Positions 52,706-61,500 are shown, counted from the stretch's first letter. The stretch: DNA of 64,000 bases from Oscillatoriaceae cyanobacterium Prado104 (GCA_025454405.1 JALOON010000045.1:1-64000); one strand, 5' to 3'. Numbers and translations: made by a program. The notes: generated by a model from the sequence alone, not told the origin.

Positions 52706-54157
52706 ATGAGTTACTCCAACAGCAGCCAAAATTCTCATCCCTACTTACCAGATGGGGAAATAGCAAAGATTCCACCAGAAATTTCACAGCCTCCACCGCA
52801 AATTTGCGATTGCGAAACTAATCAGTTGCTGCGATCGCCCGCCAACCAAAATGCCAGCGGAGATTGCCAGAATTTGCAGGCTGTTGAGAGGTTTGCGGGC
52901 ATTTGTGACCGGGAATGGGCGAATTTGGACGACCTGTTGCAGGCGATCGCAGATGCTGCTGCCGGCGCGATCGCAGGCGCTGACTGGGCGATCGCATTCA
53001 TGCCCGAGGGCGATCGCGCCCACTTCAAATTCAGCGCCCTCAGCGGTGCGGAAAACTTCGCCCCGGACAAAATCTCGCACGTACAGGACAAGTTGCTGTC
53101 GGCGGCGTTTGCAGCAGGCGAATTTCAATTGTTGCAGCGCGAGTCGGAAGCAGAAACCGGATGCCCCGTGTCGGCGGTTTGCGCCGTGCCGATCGAATCC
53201 GCTAATACGGGACGTTTGGGCGTTTTGGCAATTGGTAGCTGGGAAAATAGCAAAGCTTTTGAGGGCAGTACCCAACGGCTGCTATCTGTTATGGCAAAAC
53301 AAGCTGCGATCGCGATCGATCGGGTGCGGGCGATCGCAACTTTACAGCAACAGGAACAGCTTTTAGACTTGCAAAACCAGCTTTTAGCGCGCCAACGTCA
53401 GGAAATAGAAAAGCAGCGCCAGCAAATTCACCAGCAAAACTTGCAATTGCTAGAAGCAGCGCAGCTAAAATCGCAATTTTTAAATACCCTGTCTCACGAG
53501 TTGCGCACTCCGATGAATGCGATCGTCGGCTTTTCTCAATTGCTGCTGCGCCAGCAAAAACAACTGCTAACGCAACAACAAACAGACATGGTATCGCGCA
53601 TTTTTCATAACGGCAAAAACTTGCTCGTTCTGATTAACGATATCCTCGACTTATCCAAAATCGAGACCGGCCGCACAAAATTAGAAATAGAGGAATTCGA
53701 TCTGGCAAATTTAGTCATATCTGTCGCTTTGGAATTTGGAGAGCGAGTGACCCAGAAGAATTTGGCAATGTCAGTCAGTGCTTGTTTGCAGAATCAATAT
53801 ATAGTCAATGACAAGTCGCGACTGCGGCAAGTTTTGGCTAATTTAATTTCTAATGCGATTAAATTTACGCACCAGGGAAGCATTTGCATTCAAGTGGGGG
53901 AATGGAGTTGCGATCGACTGGCGATCGCGGTTGAAGATACTGGAATTGGCATCTGCGAAACCGAACAACAGCGAATTTTTGACAAGTTCCACCAAGTCGA
54001 TCGAACTACCACCCGCCAGTATCCGGGTACTGGTGTGGGACTAGCGATTACTGCCTCGCTAGTCAAGATGATGAACGGCTCAATTTCTGTAACAAGTCAA
54101 GTCGGAAAAGGTTCTAAATTTACGATCGAACTGCCCAGAAAAGTCGATCTCTTTTAG
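52706..54157 (+). CDS. GAF-domain sensor histidine kinase
   Basis: 483 residues, cytosolic. After a Pro/Ser-rich N-terminus a GAF domain spans about 65-210 (ANLDDLLQAIADAAAGAIAG; VSAVCAVPIESANTGRLGVL). A coiled coil (QQEQLLDLQNQLLARQRQEI) leads to HisKA with the phospho-acceptor His264 in LNTLSHELRTPMNAIVGF. The HATPase_c domain has LRQVLANLISNAIKFT, VEDTGIGICETEQQRIFDKF and GTGVGLAIT. It probably responds to a soluble ligand or a bound chromophore, although no conserved chromophore Cys is obvious. Its likely partner is the divergent NarL-type regulator. Confidence 0.92.
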   Translation: MSYSNSSQNSHPYLPDGEIAKIPPEISQPPPQICDCETNQLLRSPANQNASGDCQNLQAVERFAGICDREWANLDDLLQAIADAAAGAIAGADWAIAFMPEGDRAHFKFSALSGAENFAPDKISHVQDKLLSAAFAAGEFQLLQRESEAETGCPVSAVCAVPIESANTGRLGVLAIGSWENSKAFEGSTQRLLSVMAKQAAIAIDRVRAIATLQQQEQLLDLQNQLLARQRQEIEKQRQQIHQQNLQLLEAAQLKSQFLNTLSHELRTPMNAIVGFSQLLLRQQKQLLTQQQTDMVSRIFHNGKNLLVLINDILDLSKIETGRTKLEIEEFDLANLVISVALEFGERVTQKNLAMSVSACLQNQYIVNDKSRLRQVLANLISNAIKFTHQGSICIQVGEWSCDRLAIAVEDTGIGICETEQQRIFDKFHQVDRTTTRQYPGTGVGLAITASLVKMMNGSISVTSQVGKGSKFTIELPRKVDLF

Positions 54158-54179
54158 ATTTTCGGTTGTAGTATTGGAT

Positions 54180-54396
54180 TTCGATCCCCCCTAGCCCCCC
54201 TTAAAAAGGGGGGGACCGGAAGCAGTCAAAATCCCCCTTAAAAAGGCTGGGACTGGAAGCAGTCAAAGTCCCCCTTTTTAAGGGGGATTTAGGGGGATCT
54301 AAATTCGCGCAAACACGAGATAACCGGAGGCAGTCAAAGTCCCCCTTTTTAAGGGGGATTTAGGGGGATCTAAATTCGCGCAAACACGAGATAACT
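54180..54396. repeat. CCCCCTT elements and a 71-bp tandem duplication
   Basis: Several copies of CCCCCTTTTTAAGGGGG and relatives. A unit starting GGAAGCAGTCAAAGTCCCCC at 54255 is repeated with few changes at 54326 (GGAGGCAGTCAAAG...), both ending ATAAC, so the period is 71 bp. The stems directly after the kinase stop may end its transcript. Confidence 0.85.
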
Positions 54397-54434
54397 CGGA
54401 ATGTTTCAGTGTTAATCTGAGTGTGCCAAGAACT

Positions 54435-54962
54435 TTAAAAACTTGAAGTTTTACCAACTTCAGCCTGAGTTTGAATTGGCTTCACATCAGAATATCCCAT
54501 CTGATTCGCTACATCGCGCAGCACAGAAATTTGCTGTTCAAAATCCAAACTTTCAATTTGGCCCAACAGGTTATTAGTAGCCTCAGTTACTTGATATCCG
54601 TCAGGGATATCAACTATTGTGTCTCCCATTCCCACAGCCCAAGCATACCAAACTACCAATTGATTGTTAGCAGTTAAAGCTCCGTAAGCGCGAGAATAAT
54701 CGGTATCGTCTCCGTTGACAATTGCTCGCATTACATTCAATTGTTGGTCGGGTGAAAGTTTGTAAAAATCACCTAGCAGCAAAGGAGCTAGTTCGGGCTC
54801 GGCTGCTGTAGGAGCAGCGGGAGTCACAGAATCTCCCATTTTTTCATAAATAAAGTAGAGCAGCGCCAATTTTTCATCCGTACTCAATTTATCTATTGCT
54901 TGAACTGCATTTTGAGTGTCGTTTGAAAGAGCGTGAGAATTCGAGGCGGTGCTGGCATTCAT
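54435..54962 (-). CDS. Stand-alone OCP N-terminal domain protein (helical carotenoid protein-like)
   Basis: 175 residues from ATG 54962, which has AAGGAAA upstream; an earlier ATG at 54992 lacks a good site. The body matches the all-helical N-terminal domain of orange carotenoid protein: AVQAIDKLSTDEKLALLYFI, LSPDQQLNVMRAIVNGDDTD, ANNQLVVWYAWAVGMGDTIV, IPDGYQVTEATNNLLGQIES and FEQQISVLRDVANQMGY. The C-terminal NTF2-like domain is absent. Such helical carotenoid proteins bind a carotenoid and quench singlet oxygen or excitation energy. The sequence is divergent from classic OCP, so carotenoid binding needs proof. Confidence 0.78.
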   Translation of the reverse strand: MNASTASNSHALSNDTQNAVQAIDKLSTDEKLALLYFIYEKMGDSVTPAAPTAAEPELAPLLLGDFYKLSPDQQLNVMRAIVNGDDTDYSRAYGALTANNQLVVWYAWAVGMGDTIVDIPDGYQVTEATNNLLGQIESLDFEQQISVLRDVANQMGYSDVKPIQTQAEVGKTSSF

Positions 54963-55029
54963 AAATATTTTCCTTGCAAATGTTTCTAGCATATAGATAG
55001 CAAGATTTCTCTGTCTGAGTCACCATCCC

Positions 55030-55080
55030 CGAGAGGTAATGGGATTTGAGATTTGAGATTTGAGATTTGAGATTGGGAAT
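55030..55080. repeat. Heptamer repeat GATTTGA
   Basis: GATTTGAGATTTGAGATTTG at about 55044-55070 is a four-unit short tandem repeat in the 315-bp divergent region between the OCP-domain gene and the 121-residue gene. A second AT-rich stretch before 55278 has AGCAAGGAG as ribosome site for the plus-strand gene. Confidence 0.8.
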
Positions 55081-55277
55081 AGCTTGCAAGGTAAGGGTTT
55101 GGATATTTTGCTCGGTTACATTGTTTGGGGAATTGGCGCGATTTCCTGCAACCATTCCCAAATAAATCATCCTTCGGATAGAAGCGATCGATACACCTGT
55201 CGGTAGATGAAAAGCCCGGGTTTTTCCGTCAAACTCGATACAGATAAAAGTAAAGTATAAATAGCAAGGAGTACGCT

Positions 55278-55643
55278 ATGTCTGAAGTGAGTTCCCAATT
55301 ACCTGACTCTCAAACATTTGACGCCCAACAGATAGCTGAAAACGTCGAAGCCGGAGAACAAAAATTGCCTCAGGTTGATGTATCTGCCGATTACGAAGCT
55401 TCAAAAGAATTCAGCGTTAGCGAAATCGATCGCACTGGTGCCGGGGCCGAAGCCGCTGCTGCTGCCACAGCACCTAAGTTCGAGATGCCAACTCCTCAAG
55501 AGACAAGTTTGCCAGCACAATCTACAGGCAATCCCGAGGATTACTTGTCGATGGCCAAGGAAATTAAGTCCGATGTTGTACCGGGCGAAGTTACCGATGA
55601 TTTGGTACAAAAAGCACTTGACATGGGTACTCCCGGCAGTTAA
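55278..55643 (+). CDS. Hypothetical acidic Ala-rich protein divergent from the OCP-domain gene
   Basis: 121 residues with AGCAAGGAG before the start. The composition is acidic and disordered: PDSQTFDAQQIAENVEAGEQ, a poly-Ala stretch (GAEAAAAATAPKFEMP), and a more ordered end DYLSMAKEIKSDVVPGEVTD, DLVQKALDMGTPGS. No signal or membrane segment. Not recognised. The divergent arrangement with the OCP-N-domain gene suggests joint control. No methionine-rich or metal-binding pattern. Confidence 0.65.
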   Translation: MSEVSSQLPDSQTFDAQQIAENVEAGEQKLPQVDVSADYEASKEFSVSEIDRTGAGAEAAAAATAPKFEMPTPQETSLPAQSTGNPEDYLSMAKEIKSDVVPGEVTDDLVQKALDMGTPGS

Positions 55644-56097
55644 TTCGCAAGTTTTTATTACCTGTTTTTACTGTAAGGATGCGGCAATGCTGCGTCCTGG
55701 TTTTTGTTTTTGGATTGCGGGCGATCGATGAAATACAATAGCTATGAAATGAGTTAGTAAGGCGCTCGGCGCGCACCCTACTTGCTCGCGATCCGACAGT
55801 CCGACAGGGGTTTAAACCCCTGTCTCATAGCGCAAGTCCTCTGAAGAGGACTGAAGAAAATAAGTGAACTATTACTCCCTCCCTTTACTAAGGGATGGTT
55901 GGGGTGGGGTAAAACTTAACTACTCATTTAGACTAGCTATATAATGTTTGTATGAAGCCAAGCAAATTAAACCAGTCAGAGCCTGTCCGCTCGATCGAAC
56001 GCAATAAAATTAGTTCGTAGTGAGGATTTTCGTTCTCTGAACCTGCGGACTTAAGTCCGAACTACGAACGGTTTTTAGGGAAGTTAACTTACGGAAA
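55644..56097. repeat. Palindrome cluster before menE
   Basis: CTGTAAGGATGCGGCAATGC with GCTGCGTCC, followed by TGGTTTTTG, may be the terminator of the 121-residue gene. AAGGCGCTCGGCGCGCACCC lies near 55760, and GACAGGGGTTTAAACCCCTG with TC near 55804. The GACTTAAGTCCGAACTACGA family element spans about 56010-56070. No gene is credible here. Confidence 0.7.
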
Positions 56098-57549
56098 TTA
56101 TCTCAATCGTTCGGTTGACATCTCTGCAATTTCGTGCAATTTTTTTCTATTGATTTTCCCTTGAGAATTGCGCGGCAATTGGTCAACTCCCACCCAATAT
56201 TTAGGTCGCTTAAACCTACTGAGTTTATCTTCGATCGCCCGTTGCAAATCCGTCACAGTAACGCAAGAATTGGCGGGAACGTAAATCGCCGTTACTGCTT
56301 GACCCCAATGTTTGTCCGGCAAGCCAATAGTGCAGATATCGGCAACTAAATTAGTCGATCGAATGGCTGCTTCGACTTCTGCCGGAAATACATTTTCTCC
56401 GCCCGTAATGATTTTGTCGCTGCTGCGCCCGACGATATTTAAAAACTGATTTTTGTCGAAAAACCCTAAATCATCTAATTGCAAGTACGGGCGAAATGCC
56501 CGAGTTTCTGGATAATAACCCAAAGCTAAAGATTGAGCATTTATGCAAATATTTCCTGTTTCATTTTCACCCAAGATTTCGCCATTTGCGCCGCGAATAG
56601 TTACTTTAGCGTGCTGTAAAATTTGACCGGAACTGCTATTACCTGCTAAGAAATATTCTGGTTTGAGTGTAGCAATTTGCGAGGCAGTTTCCGTCATACC
56701 GTAAGTTAATGCTAACTTAATTTGACAATTTCTCGCCGTTTCTAAAAGTTCCGGCCAAGCTGGAGCACCGCCCAAAAGTACGGTATGAAACCGAGCCAGG
56801 TAATTAGCTGTATCTGGATTTTGCAGCAAGCGTTGCAGTTGAGTTGGCACTAGGGAAATAAAAAAATCTTCTGGTTCGATCGCGCATTTTTCTCCATTTT
56901 CTAGCGATTTAAACGACTGAATTGCCAGTTTTCCAGCAGTAGTAAAGGAACGCACTAACTGCATTAAACCACTGACGTGATACAGCGGCAACACGCAAAA
57001 TGAGTTAATTTGCGATAGGTGAAAATGTTCTTGAAAACCTTTTACCGATGCTGTTAAAGTTTCCCAAGTGTGGACGGCAAATCTAATTTTGCCCGAGGAA
57101 CCGCCGGTAGGAATCATAATTAATGGGAATGGGGAATTGGGGATTGGGAATTGAGGATTGGGAATTGGGAATTGGGAATTGTTTTGAGGTTGTTGGGGAG
57201 GAGGTGCGATCGATTGGATTTCAGATGGATTTTGCTGTGCGGATTTTCCTAAAATTATGTCGGGTTGAATTAAGTCAAAAGCTTGTTGCCATTCTTGTTT
57301 TACCCAATTGGGATTGCATAAAAAAATCTGGTTTTTGGTTGCGCAAGCGGCGATGAAACTGGCAATAAATTGTACTGGTTCAGGTTCGGAAAGGCAAATT
57401 TTTTGGTGTGTTGCCGTTGGGTGTTGAGTTAGTTTTTGAAAGAGTCGATCGACCTTGGGCATCAGTTCGCTGCTGTCGCAACCGATGAGCCAGCGAGCGG
57501 GCAATTGAGATGCAATTTCTAGAATATTTGCTGTTTTGTTTTTTGCCAT
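56098..57549 (-). CDS. menE: 2-succinylbenzoate-CoA ligase
   Basis: 483 residues, ANL superfamily. It activates o-succinylbenzoate to its CoA ester with ATP in phylloquinone/menaquinone synthesis. The P-loop is [19 protein letters not shown]; the A5-type motif is [14 protein letters not shown]7/A8 is [20 protein letters not shown]; the catalytic lysine is in [15 protein letters not shown]. An insertion of about 20 residues, [20 protein letters not shown], is encoded by a GGGAATTG-type tandem repeat (57123-57182) just before the P-loop. The core motifs around it are intact. Follows menC by 32 bp. Confidence 0.92.
   Translation of the reverse strand: MAKNKTANILEIASQLPARWLIGCDSSELMPKVDRLFQKLTQHPTATHQKICLSEPEPVQFIASFIAACATKNQIFLCNPNWVKQEWQQAFDLIQPDIILGKSAQQNPSEIQSIAPPPQQPQNNSQFPIPNPQFPIPNSPFPLIMIPTGGSSGKIRFAVHTWETLTASVKGFQEHFHLSQINSFCVLPLYHVSGLMQLVRSFTTAGKLAIQSFKSLENGEKCAIEPEDFFISLVPTQLQRLLQNPDTANYLARFHTVLLGGAPAWPELLETARNCQIKLALTYGMTETASQIATLKPEYFLAGNSSSGQILQHAKVTIRGANGEILGENETGNICINAQSLALGYYPETRAFRPYLQLDDLGFFDKNQFLNIVGRSSDKIITGGENVFPAEVEAAIRSTNLVADICTIGLPDKHWGQAVTAIYVPANSCVTVTDLQRAIEDKLSRFKRPKYWVGVDQLPRNSQGKINRKKLHEIAEMSTERLR
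57123..57182. repeat. GGGAATT/GGGGATT short tandem repeat inside menE
   Basis: About eight imperfect 7-8-bp units (GGGAATTG, GGGGATTG, GAGGATTG). The same type of repeat occurs between genes near 12398-12455. On the coding strand it gives Pro-Asn/Gln-Phe-Pro-Ile. Confidence 0.85.
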
Positions 57550-57581
57550 TAAATGACCCCCTGAATTAATTTACTTACAAT

Positions 57582-58595
57582 CTACAATCTACAATCTACA
57601 ATCGAATGGTGATCCTCGAACCAGGAATCGGTGCCGAAACCTAACGCTCTGCTAGAATGGGGGGAAATTATATCGGCTAAATTCAAGGCTGCTTGCCTGC
57701 CTATTTGAGTTTCAAATACTGACGAAAAAACAGCGTCAATATTGCAGGATTGACAGAACTTTTGCAGTTGGGATGGAAAACCTGCGATCGCGGGTTTGAT
57801 AACGAAAATTCCCCGCCATCCCCGGCGGTAACATTCTTGGATGCGATCGAGATTGGCGGCGGATTCGTCAAGGGCTATATCGGTTGCAAAAGCAGCATCT
57901 AATTCTAACATTTCCTCAAAATTTTCAACAGGCAGCGGTTGTTCTAAAAATTCAATCTTTGCAAATAATTCTGGCATTAAGTTGATGCGATCGCACGCTT
58001 GCAGCCAGGTTTGAGTTTGCTGGTAATTGAGCCCACAATTGGCATCCAACCGCAAAAATAATTGCTCTCGATCGCCCATTTTATGCATTGCTCGAACGAG
58101 TCGATCGAACATCTTTAACTCTCGATCGATTGCCGCAACTCCAATTTTCCATTTAAACGTCCGATGACCCTTTTGCCAAAGCGTTTGTAAAGCCAGTATC
58201 GCTGTTTCTCCTGCTGGCAATAAACCGCTGTACCGCCGCAGAATTTGCTCCCCCCCTTGGTAAGGAGGGGCTGGGGGGGGTGAATTGAGCTCGTGCCATA
58301 TTGCCGATTCAAAACCAAATTGACAAGCCGGAAATTCCGCAGGAATAGAGAAGAGTATTTCTTCTGAAATCTGCCTGGGTAATTGCTGGCAAAAATCTAA
58401 AGCTTGCTCCAAACTTTCGGAACCAAACCAACTCAAAGTGGCAATTTCTCCCCAACTCTTTTTACCGTTTTCGCTAGTAAGTTGCAGGATAATCCCTTCT
58501 CGCATTTCCCAGATTCCGTGACTTGTTTGCAAAGGGCGTTTGAACTTTCTCTGATAGGGACGAAACTGGAATTGATATAGCATAAACTTTTTCAT
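57582..58595 (-). CDS. menC: o-Succinylbenzoate synthase
   Basis: 337 residues, enolase superfamily. It dehydrates SHCHC to o-succinylbenzoate in quinone synthesis. The catalytic Lys pair is in TFKWKIGVA and IFVIKPAIAG; metal ligands are in LRLDANCGL, IEFLEQPLP and TDIALDESAAN. A segment LNSPPPAPPYQGGEQILRRY within the N-terminal domain is encoded by a CCCCCCTTGG...AAGGAGGGGC element (58249-58281), an intergenic repeat inserted in frame. ATG 58595 is used; ATG 58583 (MLYQFQF) is also possible. It lies between menH and menE. Confidence 0.92.
   Translation of the reverse strand: MKKFMLYQFQFRPYQRKFKRPLQTSHGIWEMREGIILQLTSENGKKSWGEIATLSWFGSESLEQALDFCQQLPRQISEEILFSIPAEFPACQFGFESAIWHELNSPPPAPPYQGGEQILRRYSGLLPAGETAILALQTLWQKGHRTFKWKIGVAAIDRELKMFDRLVRAMHKMGDREQLFLRLDANCGLNYQQTQTWLQACDRINLMPELFAKIEFLEQPLPVENFEEMLELDAAFATDIALDESAANLDRIQECYRRGWRGIFVIKPAIAGFPSQLQKFCQSCNIDAVFSSVFETQIGRQAALNLADIISPHSSRALGFGTDSWFEDHHSIVDCRL
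58249..58281. repeat. CCCCCCTT element inside menC
   Basis: CTCCCCCCTTGGTAAGGAGG is followed by GGCTGGGGGGGG. This matches the intergenic family of CCCCCCTTTTTAAGGGGGGC type at 49200 and 54185-54290. Here it lies within the coding sequence. Confidence 0.8.
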
Positions 58596-58614
58596 AACCT
58601 ACGCACTCGCTAAA

Positions 58615-58797
58615 GCAGGGCTTAAGCATTCCGATCGAAGAAACCGGGTTTTTTACGAAAATACTTCGTTCCAGCCAACAGATTTGGTAAAAAACCCGGT
58701 TTCTGGGTTCCCCTGCGTAAGTCTTAAAGAAACCGAGTTTTGACCGGGATCGCAGGTTATAGCCCGTTTTACGAACAAAACCCGGTTTCTGGATAGG
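58615..58797. repeat. Two or more GAAACCGGGTT palindromes between menC and menH
   Basis: AGAAACCGGGTTTTTTACGA and AAAAAACCCGGTTTCTGGGT form one element (58638-58697); AAGAAACCGAGTTTTGACC and CAAAACCCGGTTTCTGG form a second (58730-58793). They lie in the 204-bp gap between two genes of the same pathway. Confidence 0.8.
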
Positions 58798-58799
58798 TC

Positions 58800-59600
58800 T
58801 TAACTGTAAAATTCTCTCACAATTGTGGCAAAATATTCAACATTTTCAAAATGGATGTTGTGGCCCGCGTTTGGCACTATATTGAGACTCGCTGACGGAC
58901 ACAAATTAGCCATTTCAGTATTGATTTTTTTAAATTTATCATCGCATTCTCCCACCAGCAAGAGCAGGGGAACTTGATTGTCGGCTAATTTTTTCCAAAG
59001 AGATGGCTGGTTGCCGGTTCCCATGTTGCGGAGAGATTTTGCTAGTTCTTTCGGATTGTTTGCCGTGCGACTTTCTAGGAGTCGATCGAACTCGAGAGAG
59101 TTTTTTAAAGATTCAAATAGCGGTCGATCGTACCAGTCTAATAAAAATTCTTTGAGGTTGCTATTTTCAAGTTTTTGTGCTAGTTCTAAATCGGCTTGCA
59201 AGCGGCGCGATCGCTCTTTTTCTGTCTTCAATCCCGGCGACGCTGATTCCAATACTACTTTCTCAAATCGTTCGGGAAAATGTAATGTCAAGTACAGTGC
59301 GAGTCGCCCGCCCATTGAATAACCCAATAAATAACATTTCTCGATTTCTAAATCATCTAATAATGCAATTAATCCTCTGGCTGTATTTGACATATTGTAG
59401 CAAGTTTCATCGCCCGTAACTTGGGTTTTTCCGTGTCCGGGAAGGTCAACTGCTAGGCAGCAATAGTTCTTAGATAGCAAAGAAATGACGCTGTTAAAAT
59501 CTTGGTAATTCCCCAAAAATCCGTGTAAAAATAGAATATTTTGGTGGTTTGTATTGCCTGCAAAAAAATAATTAAAGTGATAGTTATTAAATCTTCGCAT
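58800..59600 (-). CDS. menH: 2-Succinyl-6-hydroxy-2,4-cyclohexadiene-1-carboxylate synthase
   Basis: 266 residues, alpha/beta hydrolase fold. Oxyanion region LFLHGFLGNYQDF; nucleophile Ser in LLGYSMGGRLALYL; acid Asp in LLVGECDDKF; His in NAGHNIHFEN. The sequence and place beside menC and menE indicate MenH, which eliminates pyruvate from SEPHCHC to give SHCHC. The 204-bp repeat-rich gap to menC may allow separate transcription. Two short genes and then menA lie upstream. Confidence 0.88.
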   Translation of the reverse strand: MRRFNNYHFNYFFAGNTNHQNILFLHGFLGNYQDFNSVISLLSKNYCCLAVDLPGHGKTQVTGDETCYNMSNTARGLIALLDDLEIEKCYLLGYSMGGRLALYLTLHFPERFEKVVLESASPGLKTEKERSRRLQADLELAQKLENSNLKEFLLDWYDRPLFESLKNSLEFDRLLESRTANNPKELAKSLRNMGTGNQPSLWKKLADNQVPLLLLVGECDDKFKKINTEMANLCPSASLNIVPNAGHNIHFENVEYFATIVREFYS

Positions 59601-59626
59601 TTCACAAATTAGCGAACATATCTTAT

Positions 59627-59938
59627 TTACTCATATCTGATTTCTGCATCACCTACAGCAATGATTGCCCGCAAATGACAGAGAAAATCCATACCTAGAA
59701 GACCATCAATCGGTAGATTTGGCGGTATATTGTAGGCAACAACATCAAATTTGTCTATTAGTTGACATGCACAATTAAACCAAGATACATTAATTACAGG
59801 AGCCGAAATTCTTCCTTGACCTGTAGCTATTGCTTCCCTGCGTAAGGGATTGCGCGGATCGTAACCCAAATTTTCCAATACTTGAACTGGCAATATTGTA
59901 AAGCTAGAACCCGTATCCACCAATAAACGCACCCGCAC
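59627..59938 (-). CDS. Retropepsin-like (clan AA) aspartic protease, short at the N-terminus
   Basis: 103 residues from a GTG start at 59938 following GGGGGCAATTTT. The active-site motif is LLVDTGSSFTILP, and the second hydrophobic-Gly motif is IDGLLGMDFL. Usual family members have ~25-30 further residues before the DTG strand (ending RVRLLVDTG), which are missing here because TAA stands in frame 15 bp upstream of the start. Possibly a shortened or partially decayed gene. Forms a likely two-gene unit with the 81-residue gene upstream. Confidence 0.7.
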   Translation of the reverse strand: MRVRLLVDTGSSFTILPVQVLENLGYDPRNPLRREAIATGQGRISAPVINVSWFNCACQLIDKFDVVAYNIPPNLPIDGLLGMDFLCHLRAIIAVGDAEIRYE

Positions 59939-60039
59939 AAAATTGCCCCCTTATCTGCTGCCAATAGTTGCTTGTACGGCTAGCAAATTTTGCCCGTAAC
60001 GCAACAAACGATAAGTTTTCTTGTAAGCTGGCATTGGCG

Positions 60040-60285
60040 TTACAACATCATTGCTAGGTTGTCAGGTATTGCTCCAGTGTATTCTATTGCTACAGATTTT
60101 CCATTTCTTAATGAAAGTTTACTGTAAATTTCATCGCGTTCTGCTGCATGGGCTAAAACTTCACCTCGAATCACGTTTAATTCTTCATCTAATTCAGGAT
60201 TGACAATGAGGACCCATCGATTGGGATACAAGCTAAAAATTTCTTCTAAAGTGAGGAGTTTTCCGGTTTCTGTTGGCGTATTCAT
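60040..60285 (-). CDS. Small hypothetical protein upstream of the aspartic protease
   Basis: 81 residues. LLTLEEIFSLYPNRWVLIVN and PELDEELNVIRGEVLAHAAE are typical of short cyanobacterial proteins found just before retropepsin-like genes. The end is AIEYTGAIPDNLAMML. AAGGAGAATC precedes the ATG. The function is unknown; pairing with the protease is inferred from gene order. Confidence 0.7.
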   Translation of the reverse strand: MNTPTETGKLLTLEEIFSLYPNRWVLIVNPELDEELNVIRGEVLAHAAERDEIYSKLSLRNGKSVAIEYTGAIPDNLAMML

Positions 60286-60315
60286 GCTTTGATTCTCCTT
60301 GTTTGCGATTTAATA

Positions 60316-60430
60316 TGTTTGTAGTAAGGACTTTAGTCCCTATTGACTAAAATCTCGCCCAGACGACTGAAGAAGGACTGAAGTCCTCACTACGAACTTA
60401 AGAAGGACTGAAGTCCTTATTACGAACTGT
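60316..60430. repeat. Three GACTGAAGTCC elements upstream of the small gene
   Basis: GTAGTAAGGACTTTAGTCCC, GAAGGACTGAAGTCCTCACT and GAAGGACTGAAGTCCTTATT, the last two each followed by ACGAACT. This array lies between menA and the 81-residue gene. Confidence 0.8.
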
Positions 60431-60455
60431 AGTTACATTTTATCGGAATTTTCGG

Positions 60456-61364
60456 TTAGCCCATCGGCAGTACAAATCCTAGCGCCAGCAACACTCCGCT
60501 GAAAAAATGCAGCTTGACAGCAATAAATTTGCAGTTGCTGACTTTTTCCGGCCGATCGTGATTTTCTGTGACGTGATTGCAAAGGTCGATCGCAAATGGC
60601 AAACTGCCAAAAATTAACAGCGTCCAAATCGGGAAAAGTCCGATCGCCCAAAATAACACTGTCAAAGCATAAATGCTGCCGCAAAACCACTGCAACAATA
60701 GGGTTCCTTTTTGGGTTCCCAGGCGGACGATCGGCGATTTTTTCCCCGCTGCTAAATCGTCTTCAACTTGATGGAAATGCGAGCAAAATAAGATGATGCT
60801 CGTACTAATTCCGATAATTGTTGAAGCTGCAAAATTGCCAGCAGACCAACTAGGATTTTGACTGTAAAAAGCAGCAGCCAAAGCTAGCGGACCGAAGGTA
60901 AAAAAGCAGATAATTTCCCCCAAACCCTGATATCCCAAACGAAACGGCGGTCCTTGATAGCTGTAGCCCAAGGCACAGCACAAAACTACCAACAAAATTA
61001 CTGTTGGATCTTGTTGCCACCAGGAAATAGCGCAGATTCCCGACACTCCTAATGCTAAAAAGAGATTGGCAATCCAAAAAACCAAAGATTTATTTCCTGT
61101 TAAATTAACAACAGAATGCACTTTGTTTTTATCGATGCCTGTTTCCGAGTCAAATACATCATTGCTGAGATTCAGCCATGCTATAATCGAAATTGCTGAA
61201 ATTAAAAATGTCGCAAATATTGGCCAATGAATCCGGTGCGTTTCGGCAACGGCAACGGCCGTTCCTAGCGAAATAGGAATCACTGCAACGCTGTACATGG
61301 GCGGCTTGATTGCTGCCAGCCACAATTTACTATTTGATGGTTGAATTATCTCGGTTGTCATCAC
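60456..61364 (-). CDS. menA: 1,4-Dihydroxy-2-naphthoate phytyl/polyprenyltransferase
   Basis: 302 residues, UbiA family with about eight or nine membrane helices. It attaches the phytyl/prenyl chain to dihydroxynaphthoate at the membrane, the first membrane step of phylloquinone synthesis. The two Asp-rich prenyl-diphosphate/Mg motifs are NLSNDVFDSETGIDKNK and HFHQVEDDLAAGKKS. The start MTTEIIQPSNSKLWLAAIKP fits the family; MMTTE is shown. The other men genes lie downstream on the same strand. Confidence 0.92.
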   Translation of the reverse strand: MMTTEIIQPSNSKLWLAAIKPPMYSVAVIPISLGTAVAVAETHRIHWPIFATFLISAISIIAWLNLSNDVFDSETGIDKNKVHSVVNLTGNKSLVFWIANLFLALGVSGICAISWWQQDPTVILLVVLCCALGYSYQGPPFRLGYQGLGEIICFFTFGPLALAAAFYSQNPSWSAGNFAASTIIGISTSIILFCSHFHQVEDDLAAGKKSPIVRLGTQKGTLLLQWFCGSIYALTVLFWAIGLFPIWTLLIFGSLPFAIDLCNHVTENHDRPEKVSNCKFIAVKLHFFSGVLLALGFVLPMG

Positions 61365-61429
61365 ACAAATTTGATGCGATCGATAGCAGGATTAATTTTA
61401 CCAGTACCGGACGCATGGGTAGCCAGAAA

Positions 61430-61500
61430 CCAAACCGGGTTTGCGGGCGAAAATACTTCGCAGCAGCCCGAAAACTGATAAAAAACGCAGTTTCTTTGAC
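61430..61500. repeat. Decayed GAAACCGGGTT palindrome upstream of menA
   Basis: AAACCAAACCGGGTTTGCGG and AAAAACGCAGTTTCTTTGAC are the two arms of a degraded member of the family. It lies about 70-135 bp before the menA start. Confidence 0.55.
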
